A DNA stretch of 64,000 nt from G963668345 sp965206025. Its GTDB lineage: Bacteria; Acidobacteriota; Terriglobia; Bryobacterales; UBA6623. A model generated the notes under the pieces. It was not told the origin of the DNA and made no database searches. It saw nothing but the letters and a program-made list of their open reading frames with translations. Position 1 is the first letter of the stretch; every line of letters starts with the position of its first letter. The translations under genes were made by a program, and so were the position numbers. The DNA is taken from positions 1,922,001-1,986,000 of the forward strand of contig CBDBIU010000005.1 in the NCBI GenBank assembly GCA_965206025.1, given 5' to 3'. Positions 8,037 through 17,101 of the stretch are shown in pieces.

Positions 8037-8134
8037 CGGTTCGAGGTGATAGCAGAACGAGCGCTACTGATTTTCGTCGCTCGCGCTTGGTCGCGTAGAC
8101 TCACGATCGATTATAGCCCGACGATTTGACCGCA

Positions 8135-8222
8135 CCTTTTCGGCCCACCGGGATCGAAGGGAGCCGCGGGCGCAAGCCTGCCGTCAAGATGGTGAATGGC
8201 CGCGGGTGGCGGTGTGTTCCCA
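8135..8222 (+). repeat. Dispersed hairpin repeat, copy 2
   Basis: Partner of 815-900 with the same word order. In this copy the second half of the CCGCGGGC hairpin has decayed to CCTGCCG. Intergenic between the HAD hydrolase start and plsY stop. Confidence 0.55.
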
Positions 8223-8250
8223 CGAGACCCGTCTTAACACGAAGCCTCGA

Positions 8251-8270
8251 CCGCACCCTTGCGGGTGCGG
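8251..8270. repeat. Perfect hairpin downstream of plsY
   Basis: CCGCACCC-TTGC-GGGTGCGG, an 8-bp perfect stem, with a second degenerate CCGCACCC at 8298. No T-run follows on either strand, so it is a transcript-end stabiliser or repeat rather than a clear terminator. Confidence 0.5.
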
Positions 8271-8319
8271 CTCTGTTGAGGCATGTTCGGCCTTGACCGC
8301 ACCCTCGCGGCGGGCACGA

Positions 8320-8901
8320 TTAGTTCCTGTTCCCAAAGACATTGCGGAAGTTTTGCCGGTGACGCCAAGCTAGGAAAACAGTCATCAAAGCAGCGTTTCG
8401 GGCATGCAGCCCCCCTGCGGCCCCAATTATCAGCAACGTGAAAAAAGTCCACGTAGCTAGTGACGCAATCATGCCGGCCTCAGCCCATCGCCGCCGGCTT
8501 CCCAGTAGGCGAACAAGGACAAAAACTGCCAGCGATATGGCCGCCCACCCCGGGAACAAGACAAGCATCACACCCGCCGAGGTGGCCACACCCTTGCCCC
8601 CGCGGAACTTCAGCAGCGGCGAATAACAATGCCCGAAAACGGCAGCGAACCCGCAGAGCCACCCGACCACCGGGTCGGTGGGCTCGAGAAACAGCCAGAC
8701 AGGCAGGTAGCCTTTTCCTACATCGCCGATCAGCGCCAGCACAGCGCGGGGTTTGCTGACGCGCAAGACGTTGTTGAATCCCGGGTTGCCTGAGCCGACT
8801 TGGCGGATATCCACGCCGCTGCCCCACATGGCGACCACCGCAAAGGGGACCGAACCGATCGCAAAGCAAGCGATCGCCTTAAGAGCCAGGGCTTCGATCA
8901 T
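8320..8901 (-). CDS. plsY: Glycerol-3-phosphate acyltransferase PlsY
   Basis: 193-residue integral membrane enzyme of the PlsY family, which transfers an acyl group from acyl phosphate to glycerol-3-phosphate in phospholipid synthesis. The three PlsY motifs are present: GSGNPGFNNVLR (usual GSGNIGATNVLR), DVGKGYLP, and FGHCYSPLLKFRGGKGVAT. About five hydrophobic segments span the protein, as expected. The Pro-Gly-Phe-Asn variation in motif 1 suggests a paralogue specialised to this cluster rather than the only PlsY of the cell. No plsX is nearby. It lies 220 bp downstream of the ACP-ligase gene on the same strand. Confidence 0.92.
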   Translation of the reverse strand: MIEALALKAIACFAIGSVPFAVVAMWGSGVDIRQVGSGNPGFNNVLRVSKPRAVLALIGDVGKGYLPVWLFLEPTDPVVGWLCGFAAVFGHCYSPLLKFRGGKGVATSAGVMLVLFPGWAAISLAVFVLVRLLGSRRRWAEAGMIASLATWTFFTLLIIGAAGGLHARNAALMTVFLAWRHRQNFRNVFGNRN

Positions 8902-9044
8902 GAACGCGTTCTCTTTTTCAGCCTATGCATGTTTCGGCGGCTAGTGCCTGGTTGTGAAAAAACGATCGTGGTAAATTGCAACCTTGACCGCAAAAATCGC
9001 AAGGCCGGAAACTGAACGGGGCCCGTCCCACACGCGGCCGGAGC

Positions 9045-9083
9045 CGCGCCCGTGAGGGCGCGGGCCCGCGGGCTTCCGCCCGC
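9045..9083. repeat. Two adjacent GC-rich hairpins
   Basis: CGCGCCC-GTGA-GGGCGCG (9045-9062) and GCGGGC-TTCC-GCCCGC (9068-9083), placed between the ligase stop and the plsY start. No T-run follows. Such hairpins fill most gene gaps in this window. Confidence 0.45.
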
Positions 9084-9121
9084 CGCTCTGATTCGTGCTC
9101 GCGCCCGAGGCGGTATCTCTT

Positions 9122-11908
9122 CTACCCTCCAAGTTCTCCAATGGCCTTGCGAATGCGATCACGCAGTTTCGCGAGTCCGTTGGGAGAGGCGGTCTCTAAT
9201 CTCACATCATCCCCTACCGTAACCGAGATCGCGTTCTCCCCGCGTCCGCCGTTGGTCCGGCTCACTGCCTGTTGGGCGCCGATGATCCTTACCGGTTTCA
9301 GCGGCGATCCGGCCTCGACGGCCGCCTGAACGGCATCGAGACGAAAGCGGCTTTCCGACGGCGCCGTATCGGCGGGGTTGTCGGCGAAAACGAGCACCCA
9401 GTGGCCTTCGAGCAGGCCTTGCCGCACTCGATCTTGTAGGGTGCCGCCGGGCGGTGCGGTCTCTCCGCCGGCAAGAGCGGGAACGAGCGGTTCCAGTAAG
9501 AAAGCCATCCCCAGCGGGAGCGAAGTCAAGACCGTAGGCTCCGATATCAAGACGGTCCCTGGAAGGGCCGCTACAGCGGCTAAAGGATCCAGATCCCCGG
9601 ATCGATTCGCCATCAAGACTGCTCCCGAACCGTTGTCGGCCAAACCGTCGTATCGAGCGTCGACCCGACGCCCTTGCAGCTTGAAAATCAGGCGCGCGGC
9701 GGCCCGAACCAGCGGTGCGGCCGAGCCGCGGCCCGGGAGCACTCGGGCCGGCATACCGAATCCGACCCCGACTAGGAAAACGACGGCGGCATCATAAGCG
9801 CGGTCCAGCAAGCGCTCCGCCTGCTGTCCGACGAGTTTTGCCCCGCCCGCTAACTGCTCTGACCACAACCGAACCAGTTGCCACCAGGGGGGACGTTTTG
9901 GCGCCCTCAGTTTGCCGCTCTCGTAAAGTACGCGAGTCTCGGCCCGCCGAATCTTTCCGCTGGAGGTCTTTGGGACGGTCTGCGGAGGGACGAGTTCCAC
10001 GTGATCGGGAGGCTGTCCCAGCGCGGCTTCCACGTGCTTGACGACTTGGGTCCGGATGGCGGCCATTTCCTGCCGATCAGCCGTACGCATTTCAGCGACA
10101 ACGACAAGCTTCTCGGTGCCCGTGTCGCGGTCAAGCGTCCCGAACGCCGAAACGCAACCGCGCCGCACGCCGGCCACCTCGGCCGCCGCTGCCTCGACCT
10201 CTTGCGGCGCGATGTTATGACCCGCCTTGATGATGGTGTCCTTCTTGCGGCCGGTGATATAGACCTCGCCGTCAGCCCAGTAGGCCAGGTCTCCGGAATC
10301 CATCCAGCCGTCTTCGTTGATGGCAGCCCGCGTAGCTTGATCGTTACGGAAGTAGCCTGCTGTTCTCGATGGTCCTCGAAAAAGCAGCCGTCCTTGCACG
10401 CGCTCGCCCAGCGGCCGGTCGCCATCGTCGACGATCTGAACTTCGTGCTCCGCCAGCGGCTTACCGTTGGCCACGAATCGAATGGCTTTGCTTTCGTGTG
10501 GCGCCACTGGGACGGCCCGCCCCTGGCGCTCAAAAACGTCGCGGCGGACCGAGTCGATCACAGGCCGCCGGTTGATCGGGGGAATAGTGAGTGCGACGGA
10601 CGACTCGGCCAACCCGTAGCAAGGCAGGTAGCTCTCGGCTCGAAAGCCGTAGGGGGCGAAGCGTTCGGCAAAGCGCTCCAAGGTTTCCGGCAGCACGGCC
10701 TCGGCTCCGTTGATGGCAACCCGCCAGCGGCTCAGATCAACACCCTGGATCAGGTCGTCGGTAATCTTTCTGGCGGAAAGCTCGTAGGCGAAGTTTGGCG
10801 CCGGGCAGAGCGTTCCGCCGGAATCACTCAGCGCCCATAGCCATCGTTCGGGGCGGGAAAGAAAAGCCAGCGGCGAGAAGATGGTGATCGGGAAGGCATG
10901 AAACACGCTGAAAAGCCATGAGCCGATTAGTCCCATGTCGTGGTAGAGGGGAAGCCAGCTTACGACGATGTCGTCGGGCCGGGCCTCGACCGCCCGGCCG
11001 ATCGCCTTCACGTTGGCCAGGACGTTGGCATGGCGGAGAACTACGCCCTTCGGATGGCCCGTGCTGCCCGACGTGTATTGGACAAAGAACGTATCGGCAG
11101 GCTCCGTCGAGGGTGCGGCTCGACCGGCGCCCCCTTCGCGCAGCGCGGCAACCGTTGTCACTTCCTCCAGACTAGGCAGGCCCAGCCGCATTACCTGCGA
11201 CACCGCCTTCACGCGCTCGAATGCAATCAGGACACGAACCTCGGCGTTTTGGAGAATCTGCACCTGACGGCGCACATACTCTTCGATTTCATCGGGCCGT
11301 GCCGGTGGATAGATGGGAACCGCAATGCCGCCCGCCAGCGCTACTCCGAAGAAGGCATAAAAGAAGTCCTCCGAAGTCGGCAACATGATCGCCACGGCTT
11401 CGTTTCGCCGCAGTCCTGCTTCGGCCAAACCGGCTGCCACTTCCGAGGATGCCTCGAGCAGATGGGCGTAGCTGATATCCCGGCCGGAGTCTCCGTCGAG
11501 AAGATGCACCTGCACGCGGTCGGGGTTGCGGTCGGCGTGGTGCCGGAGGATCTCGACGAAGCTGCCGACCGACTGCGGGGCGGGTGGAGCCTCCTGGGAG
11601 GGCTGCACGATTCGGTAGCGGCCTTCCGGCTTAGTTGTGGGGCCATCTCCGTCAATCGCTCTCAACCAATCGGCCGGTGTTTCGGCCAACTGGGCAACGT
11701 CGTCGGCCAGCCGGCACTGAAAGCGCCGCTCCATGCGGACAAGGAGCTCCACGCGCTCCAGGCTGCCGAGGCCGAGTTCTCGATCCAGCAAGGAGTTCAG
11801 CGACAGGTTTTCCGCCGCCTGTTCAGAGCCGATCTCGAGCAGCAGCTCACGGACCGTGTCGAGCACCTGGGAGGCCTTGGCGTCCGAAGCTAGCTGGGGA
11901 GTTGCCAT
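9122..11908 (-). CDS. ACP - fatty acyl-AMP ligase - PlsC-like fusion
   Basis: 928-residue three-domain protein. Residues about 10-88 form an acyl carrier protein domain with LGLGSLERVEL; Ser49 is the likely phosphopantetheine site (GSL instead of DSL). Residues about 105-690 are an adenylate-forming fatty acyl ligase with YTSGSTGHPKGV, YGLAESS, SGDLAYW, GRKKDTIIKAG and the C-terminal Lys in PKTSSGKIRR. Residues about 705-928 resemble a PlsC/LPLAT acyltransferase, but the HX4D box reads NRSGDLD, with Arg769 in place of His, and the FPEG-type block is FADNP, so this domain is probably inactive as a transferase. The protein should load an acyl chain onto its own ACP; the thioester reductase upstream (110-bp gap) could then reduce it. 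Confidence 0.88.
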   Translation of the reverse strand: MATPQLASDAKASQVLDTVRELLLEIGSEQAAENLSLNSLLDRELGLGSLERVELLVRMERRFQCRLADDVAQLAETPADWLRAIDGDGPTTKPEGRYRIVQPSQEAPPAPQSVGSFVEILRHHADRNPDRVQVHLLDGDSGRDISYAHLLEASSEVAAGLAEAGLRRNEAVAIMLPTSEDFFYAFFGVALAGGIAVPIYPPARPDEIEEYVRRQVQILQNAEVRVLIAFERVKAVSQVMRLGLPSLEEVTTVAALREGGAGRAAPSTEPADTFFVQYTSGSTGHPKGVVLRHANVLANVKAIGRAVEARPDDIVVSWLPLYHDMGLIGSWLFSVFHAFPITIFSPLAFLSRPERWLWALSDSGGTLCPAPNFAYELSARKITDDLIQGVDLSRWRVAINGAEAVLPETLERFAERFAPYGFRAESYLPCYGLAESSVALTIPPINRRPVIDSVRRDVFERQGRAVPVAPHESKAIRFVANGKPLAEHEVQIVDDGDRPLGERVQGRLLFRGPSRTAGYFRNDQATRAAINEDGWMDSGDLAYWADGEVYITGRKKDTIIKAGHNIAPQEVEAAAAEVAGVRRGCVSAFGTLDRDTGTEKLVVVAEMRTADRQEMAAIRTQVVKHVEAALGQPPDHVELVPPQTVPKTSSGKIRRAETRVLYESGKLRAPKRPPWWQLVRLWSEQLAGGAKLVGQQAERLLDRAYDAAVVFLVGVGFGMPARVLPGRGSAAPLVRAAARLIFKLQGRRVDARYDGLADNGSGAVLMANRSGDLDPLAAVAALPGTVLISEPTVLTSLPLGMAFLLEPLVPALAGGETAPPGGTLQDRVRQGLLEGHWVLVFADNPADTAPSESRFRLDAVQAAVEAGSPLKPVRIIGAQQAVSRTNGGRGENAISVTVGDDVRLETASPNGLAKLRDRIRKAIGELGG

Positions 11909-11952
11909 GTGTGTCGTTTCGCCGGCCGACTAACTCGGGGCCCTCGGTGGGA

Positions 11953-11973
11953 CCGCGCCGTTGTGGGGCGCGG
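11953..11973. repeat. Hairpin between reductase and ligase genes
   Basis: CCGCGCC-GTTGTG-GGGCGCGG forms a 7-bp GC stem in the 110-bp gap. No T-run on the minus strand, so read-through between the two genes is likely. Confidence 0.4.
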
Positions 11974-12017
11974 CTTCTGTCCCTGACGGGGGCGGCACGA
12001 GAACGTGACGCTACGTC

Positions 12018-13559
12018 CTATATCTTAAAGGCCCACTGCCGCACGGCCTCGGGTTCTACCCACTTCTTGATGCCTTCGATCTGGTTCCCTCGCCAGTAGC
12101 TATCCCAATCGATGCTCTCGGGGTCCCAGGGCAAGCGGCGACGATCTTCTTCGCCGATAGCCGCGTGGGCTTGCCGGATGTTGTGCGACTCGAAAACATA
12201 GTGATGGTGCAGGATGAACGGTAGGTACTGCTCCATCGTCTGTTCCCGAAACAGCGTCTGGAGACCCATGGTGCGCAACAAAGACGACCAGGTCGCGAAG
12301 GTTCGAACTCCCGGCAGACCGGTCTTCTGGGCAACGTTTTTCGCCAACCCCACCCATTGCTGGGCCCTCCCCAGCCTACGCTCGAGTTTCAACCGCCGGC
12401 GCCGGGATTGCGCCTCCGATACGAACCGCCGGCGGCGGAACGGTTCGATCCACCAAAGCGACGGGACGCCGTTCGAGCGGCGTCGCGCTTCCTCTTCCAG
12501 ACATTCAATCAAAGGTCCCAACAGAAGGGGATTTCGGTCAGCCGATCCGAGCTGATAGACCGGCTCGCTTTCACCACGCAGCAGAAGGGCCCCGACCGTC
12601 CAAATCGCGGCGGCGACCAGATCGACCGGGACAACTTCGAGTGGAATATCCTTCCGCGCGGGCCAGACTTTCATCCCGCCCAAGGCCATCAGAACCAGCG
12701 GGGCCGCGGTTCGGCCCCCCTCGAGCCAGCCGGGAAAAGGAAAGCGCAAGGCGCTCTCGACGATCGCCGGTCGCACGATAGCGTAGTCGACCTCGGCCTG
12801 GGAGGCGACGACTTGTTCCGCCAATGATTTCGTGTAGGTGTAGGTGTTGACCCACCCCCAGCGCTGCGCGCGCCGTTTGCCTAGATCGGCCAGCCGGCGG
12901 GCGATGTCACGAGAGCGGTTCGATGCCGGGTCCGGAGCCGTGTTCGCTCCGTTGAGGGCCTGCATGCGGTCCCGGCAAGAACTCAACTCGGCGGCGGGGT
13001 CAAAGCTGGAGTCGGCCGCCCCCCGGCGGTAGGGGTAGAATCCCAGGATCGGTTGGGTCTCCTCGACCAAACCCTCCGTTTTCCCGGCAACGTAGCAGGT
13101 GGAGACGTGGAGCAGCTTGGCGCCGATCCGCCGAGCGAGCCTTACCATCTGTTCGGTGGAGTCGACATTGGCCCGCAAGGATTCGTCCAGGGGAGGAAAG
13201 AATTCGACCAGTCCCGCGCAGTGCACGATCAGACTAACTCTTCCCCTCCACGCCTCGATGTGGGCGGGTTCGTCGGCCGCGTCGAGTTCGCCTAGCTCGG
13301 CTGACCAGACGCGAACCTTTTGGCGCACGAAATCGGCGCCGCGGCTTTCAACCACGGTTCTTAGCGCCGGCGACTGGAGGATCTCCTTGTCGAAACGGGC
13401 CTCGGCGGCAAGGTTCTTGCGGGGCCGGATCACTACATGCAGGCCCTTCAAGCCGGGGTAGCGTTCCAGCAACATGGCCAGCAGCACCTTCCCCAGAAAG
13501 CCATTGGCTCCCGTCAAGAGGATCTCGTGTTGCCGAAAGGTGGCGGCAATGTCGGTCAA
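12018..13559 (-). CDS. Acyl thioester / fatty acyl reductase (NAD-binding 4 family)
   Basis: 513-residue NAD(P)H-dependent reductase of the male-sterility/thioester-reductase family, which releases acyl thioesters as aldehydes or alcohols. The Rossmann motif is LLTGANGFLGKVLL (residues 15-28), then VHCAGLVEFF and HVSTCYVAGK, and the active-site pair is in YTYTKSLAEQ (Tyr and Lys spaced YxxxK). The C-terminal about 130 residues (LRTMGLQTLF, YLPFILHHHYVF) match the helical substrate domain of bacterial fatty acyl reductases. It is the first gene of the minus-strand lipid set, and pairing with the ACP-ligase gene suggests acyl-ACP as substrate. Confidence 0.87.
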   Translation of the reverse strand: MTDIAATFRQHEILLTGANGFLGKVLLAMLLERYPGLKGLHVVIRPRKNLAAEARFDKEILQSPALRTVVESRGADFVRQKVRVWSAELGELDAADEPAHIEAWRGRVSLIVHCAGLVEFFPPLDESLRANVDSTEQMVRLARRIGAKLLHVSTCYVAGKTEGLVEETQPILGFYPYRRGAADSSFDPAAELSSCRDRMQALNGANTAPDPASNRSRDIARRLADLGKRRAQRWGWVNTYTYTKSLAEQVVASQAEVDYAIVRPAIVESALRFPFPGWLEGGRTAAPLVLMALGGMKVWPARKDIPLEVVPVDLVAAAIWTVGALLLRGESEPVYQLGSADRNPLLLGPLIECLEEEARRRSNGVPSLWWIEPFRRRRFVSEAQSRRRRLKLERRLGRAQQWVGLAKNVAQKTGLPGVRTFATWSSLLRTMGLQTLFREQTMEQYLPFILHHHYVFESHNIRQAHAAIGEEDRRRLPWDPESIDWDSYWRGNQIEGIKKWVEPEAVRQWAFKI

Positions 13560-13640
13560 CCTTTACTCTCCTCCCGGGTGCGAGCTTTATCTCGCAGCCG
13601 GCGGACGATGGGAACTTCGGGCGCGGCATGGGGCGGCTAC

Positions 13641-13704
13641 AGTACGCCGGCAAGCGGGCGCGATGAATCGCGCCCCTACACCTTGGCCGTGGGCATTTGG
13701 TCCA
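13641..13704 (+). repeat. 20-bp palindrome repeat with conserved flanks, copy 1
   Basis: The core at 13656-13675 is GGGCGCGAT-GA-ATCGCGCCC, a 9-bp stem, followed by CTACA and GGGCATTTGG. The flanks match 18425-18500 (CGGCAAGC before, GGGCATTTG after). The remainder of the 296-bp gap 13560-13855 shows nothing else. Confidence 0.6.
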
Positions 13705-13855
13705 CGGCATGCCGCGATCGTTGGGACGCGCGCCTGGGCTTTCCCCAACCCCCCAGCTTATCGCATACTCTCTGAGAAGTCCGCCGAATCGAGCCCGCCT
13801 CGCGTCGAGTTCCGAAACGGCTGAGGAGCGGTTTGGACCGAGACGGTGGCGCCGT

Positions 13856-14779
13856 TCACTCGCTGAAAAGAGAGCGCCCGATGCCTCCCATCAGCATGAG
13901 CACGGCGGGCCCGGCGGTAACGAGAAACATCGAGGGCATGATCAAGAAGAAGATCGGAAAGACAAGTTTCACGCCGACTTTGTGGGCCAGTTCCTCGGCC
14001 CGCTGGCGGCGGCGTATACGAATGTAGCGGGCCTGGGAGCGAAGAACTTTTGAAATGCTGGTGCCGAAACGGTCGGCCTGAATCAGCAAGGAAGTGAGGC
14101 GGCGCATTTCGACCTCTCCGGTTCTTTGCGCTAGGTTGCGCAGGGCTTCGGCCCGGGTTGCCCCGGCCTGAACCTCACCCTGAAAGACCGAGATTTCATC
14201 GTCGAAGACGGGATGAGCCTGCCGAAGATCCTGCCCCGTCTGCACCAGAGCCTGTTCGAGCGAGAAACCGCTTTCCACCGAAATGACCAGCAGGTCAAGA
14301 AAGTCGGGCAGACCCAGGTTGACCTGCTGCTTGCGCTTCGTGATCCGACGCTGCAGATACCATTCCGGGATGCGCATGGCGACATAGACGGCCATGGCAA
14401 CGGCCGGCAAGATTGTGAAAATGTCAGGATTGACGGAGAACAATAAGACCAGCCATACGACCGGGAACAGGACCAGGGAGATCGCCTTCGCACCGTAAAA
14501 GATTGACACGGCCGCTTCACCTCGGAATCCGGCTGAGATCAGGTTTCGCCGGGTCGCGCCGCGGTCTTCGTCGGAAGCGGGCATCGCCTTGCCGATATCG
14601 ATCAGCTTCCCCAGCGTATCGGCGGCCACTCCGCGAGAAGGTTCGCCCATGGGCGGCGGACTCGCTTCCACCGCCGCGCCCGACGCGGGCAGACCCTCAC
14701 GGTCCCACATGCGGTAGGCGATCCCCGCTACCACAGACAACATCAGGATGAAAAACGTGATCGTCGCCGTAATTAACAT
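13856..14779 (-). CDS. tadC: Tad pilus inner-membrane platform protein TadC
   Basis: 307-residue membrane protein with a type II secretion F (T2SSF) domain, the second platform subunit of the Tad/Flp pilus machine. It has an N-terminal anchor (ITATITFFILMLSVVAGIAYRM), a central hydrophobic pair (ISLVLFPVVWLVLLFSV), the T2SSF region with ESGFSLEQALVQTGQDL and RAEALRNLAQRTG, and a C-terminal anchor (PIFFLIMPSMFLVTAGPAVLML). The order and near-zero spacing behind tadB fix the assignment. No tight-adherence genes follow it. Confidence 0.88.
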   Translation of the reverse strand: MLITATITFFILMLSVVAGIAYRMWDREGLPASGAAVEASPPPMGEPSRGVAADTLGKLIDIGKAMPASDEDRGATRRNLISAGFRGEAAVSIFYGAKAISLVLFPVVWLVLLFSVNPDIFTILPAVAMAVYVAMRIPEWYLQRRITKRKQQVNLGLPDFLDLLVISVESGFSLEQALVQTGQDLRQAHPVFDDEISVFQGEVQAGATRAEALRNLAQRTGEVEMRRLTSLLIQADRFGTSISKVLRSQARYIRIRRRQRAEELAHKVGVKLVFPIFFLIMPSMFLVTAGPAVLMLMGGIGRSLFSE

Positions 14780-14784
14780 GGGAT

Positions 14785-15741
14785 CTACACTTTGATATCA
14801 ACGATCTTTTTGATCACCAGATACGCCAGCAACTGCCCGCACATGGCCATCATCAACAGAGTTTTACCCACCGGATGATCCACCAGCAGCATGAAATAAT
14901 TCGGATTGACAAGCATCATGGCTACGCCGACCGCCATGGGCAGCAAGCTCAACACGACGGCGGTGAGGCGTCCGTGGGCCGTCATCGATCGGACTTGGCC
15001 CTTGAGCATGGCCCGTTCGCGGATCGTCTCCGAGAGATTGTCGAGCAGCTCATGGAGATTGCCGCCGGTTCTCGACTGAGCCACCACCGCCGAGACGAAA
15101 AACTGGATGTCCACGGTGGGCAAACGCTTTCCGAGATTCAGTAAGGCGTCCGACATCGGCAGGCCAAGATTGTATTCGTCAACCGTCTGGCGCACTTCGT
15201 GCGACAACGGCGGGCCGGCTTCCTCGGACAACAGCTCGAGCGACATGGGCAACGAGTGACCGGCGACCGCTGAACGAGAGAGGAAGTCGAGAGCTTCCGG
15301 AAGCTGCTCTTCTATTTCTTGGAACCTCTTCCGGCGACGGCGACGGATATAGAAAACCGGCGTCGCCGCTCCCACCGCGGCGAGCATCAAGGGAACCGCC
15401 AGCGGGAAGAAGTCGAGACTTAAGACGACATTCAGGGTGAGGGTGCCCGCCACCAGCATCATCAGAACGGTTCGTCCCGCCGACCAGCTCATACCCGCCT
15501 CGGCCAGCCAAGTTTGCAGTTTCCCCACATAGGGGAATCGAGCGAGAAGCGCGGAGAGGAGCGACAAGGTGCTCAACACTTCGCGGCGAAGGATTCCGGG
15601 CGCTTCGGGAGCCGCCGGCTCGGGGGTCTCGAGATTCTCGGCTTGCCGATCCAAGATCTTCCAGGCCGCCGCCGCCGAAGCCGAGCCGACGACAAACGCC
15701 CCGACGAAAACAGTCGAATAAGTTGATAGCTCCTGCACCAC
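14785..15741 (-). CDS. tadB: Tad pilus inner-membrane platform protein TadB
   Basis: 318-residue partner of TadC with one T2SSF domain. There is an N-terminal anchor (VFVGAFVVGSASAAAAW), two adjacent membrane segments around residues 90-130, and a C-terminal pair including LTAVVLSLLPMAVGVAMML. The motif AVAGHSLPMSLELLSEEAG and GLPMSDALLNLGKRLPT belong to the F domain. Translation starts at a GTG directly after the TAA of tadA, so the two are likely translationally coupled; tadC follows after 5 bp. Confidence 0.88.
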   Translation of the reverse strand: MVQELSTYSTVFVGAFVVGSASAAAAWKILDRQAENLETPEPAAPEAPGILRREVLSTLSLLSALLARFPYVGKLQTWLAEAGMSWSAGRTVLMMLVAGTLTLNVVLSLDFFPLAVPLMLAAVGAATPVFYIRRRRRKRFQEIEEQLPEALDFLSRSAVAGHSLPMSLELLSEEAGPPLSHEVRQTVDEYNLGLPMSDALLNLGKRLPTVDIQFFVSAVVAQSRTGGNLHELLDNLSETIRERAMLKGQVRSMTAHGRLTAVVLSLLPMAVGVAMMLVNPNYFMLLVDHPVGKTLLMMAMCGQLLAYLVIKKIVDIKV

Positions 15742-17091
15742 TTAAGCCTCAACCAGCGAGTTGAAAATGCCTTCGGCCACCGGTTCCTCACCGCGTTGCA
15801 GGCGTGGCAGAAACGTCGGCTTGACCCCGGTGGCCTGAAAACGGCCTTCGACTTTCCCTGGGGTGGAAATCCCGAGGTGTTCGAAAACGAACAGTTCCCG
15901 GAGTTCCACTTCTCCCTCATGCACGCCGACAGACTCGGCGATTTGGGTGACTCTGCGCGTGCCGTCGCTGAGCCGGGAGATCTGGACATACACTTGAACG
16001 GCGGCCGCAATCTGCTTACGGATGGCGGTGGTGGACATACTGGAGTTGGCCAACCCGACCATCAACTCCAGGCGGCTTACGGCATCTTCGCAATTGTTGG
16101 CGTGAATCGTGGCCAACGATCCGTCGTGTCCGGTGTTCATCGCCTGCAGCATATCGAGAACTTCATCGCCTCGTACCTCGCCGACAATGATGCGGTCCGG
16201 TCGCATCCGCAAGCTGTTGATCAGCAGATGCCGCTGTTTGATCGCCCCTTCTCCTTCGATGTTCGCCGGCCGGGTTTCCATCGCCGCCACGTGCTCTTGA
16301 CGAAGGTTCAGCTCCGCGGTGTCCTCGATTGTGACGATCCGTTCATCTTGCCCGATGTACTCCGACAGCACGTTCAGCAGCGTCGTTTTTCCTGTTCCCG
16401 TGCCGCCGACAATGAGAATGTTGAGGCGTGAACGTACGCACGCCCCCAGCAACTCGAGCATCTCGGCGCTCAGCGTCTCGGTACGGATCAAGTCGATGGC
16501 ATGCAAGGTGTCTTGGGAGAAGCGGCGAATCGACAGAAGCGGACCTTTGACGGCAATCGGCGGGATGACGGCATTGACTCGAGAACCGTCGGGCAGACGG
16601 GCGTCGACCATGGGCGAAGACTCGTCGATGCGGCGGCCTACCTGGGAGACGATCTTCTGAATGATCCGCTGCAGGTGGGCGTTATCCTTGAAGCGGACCG
16701 AGGTTTTAACAAGCTTGCCGTTGCGCTCGATGTGCACCAACTCGGGCGTTGTCACCAGAATGTCGGAAATCGTGGGATCACTCATGAGCGGCTCGAGCGG
16801 TCCCAATCCGAAGACCTCGTTGAGCACTTCTTCAATCAGCCGCTCCTCGACGTCGCTGTCGAGGCCGGCGTTTTCCTCGGCGACCAGCGCCGCCACGGCT
16901 TCTCGAACCTCCCGCCGCACCCGGGGGGCGTCAATTTCAGCCAATCGCTCGAGGTTGATGCGTTCCACCAGGCGGCGATGGATGCGGTGCTTTAACTCCA
17001 TATGCTCGGGCGAGGGCTGGGACCTTACCGAGCTGCCCGCTTGATCGGCCCGGCCGGGATCGGTGTCAACTTTGGTGGGAGAGTCGGCCAT
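15742..17091 (-). CDS. tadA: Tad pilus assembly ATPase TadA/CpaF
   Basis: 449-residue hexameric secretion ATPase that powers Tad pilus assembly at the inner membrane. An N-terminal helical domain (HRIHRRLVERINLERL) is followed by the CpaF core: GLGPLEPLMSDPTISDILV, Walker A GGTGTGKTTLLN, and the Asp/Walker B/His box region RPDRIIVGEVRGDEVLDM and GSLATIHANN. Length matches CpaF. It is followed by tadB without a gap and preceded by cpaB by 10 bp, giving an operon cpaB-tadA-tadB-tadC. Confidence 0.93.
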   Translation of the reverse strand: MADSPTKVDTDPGRADQAGSSVRSQPSPEHMELKHRIHRRLVERINLERLAEIDAPRVRREVREAVAALVAEENAGLDSDVEERLIEEVLNEVFGLGPLEPLMSDPTISDILVTTPELVHIERNGKLVKTSVRFKDNAHLQRIIQKIVSQVGRRIDESSPMVDARLPDGSRVNAVIPPIAVKGPLLSIRRFSQDTLHAIDLIRTETLSAEMLELLGACVRSRLNILIVGGTGTGKTTLLNVLSEYIGQDERIVTIEDTAELNLRQEHVAAMETRPANIEGEGAIKQRHLLINSLRMRPDRIIVGEVRGDEVLDMLQAMNTGHDGSLATIHANNCEDAVSRLELMVGLANSSMSTTAIRKQIAAAVQVYVQISRLSDGTRRVTQIAESVGVHEGEVELRELFVFEHLGISTPGKVEGRFQATGVKPTFLPRLQRGEEPVAEGIFNSLVEA

Positions 17092-17101
17092 AACCCGTGG
17101 A

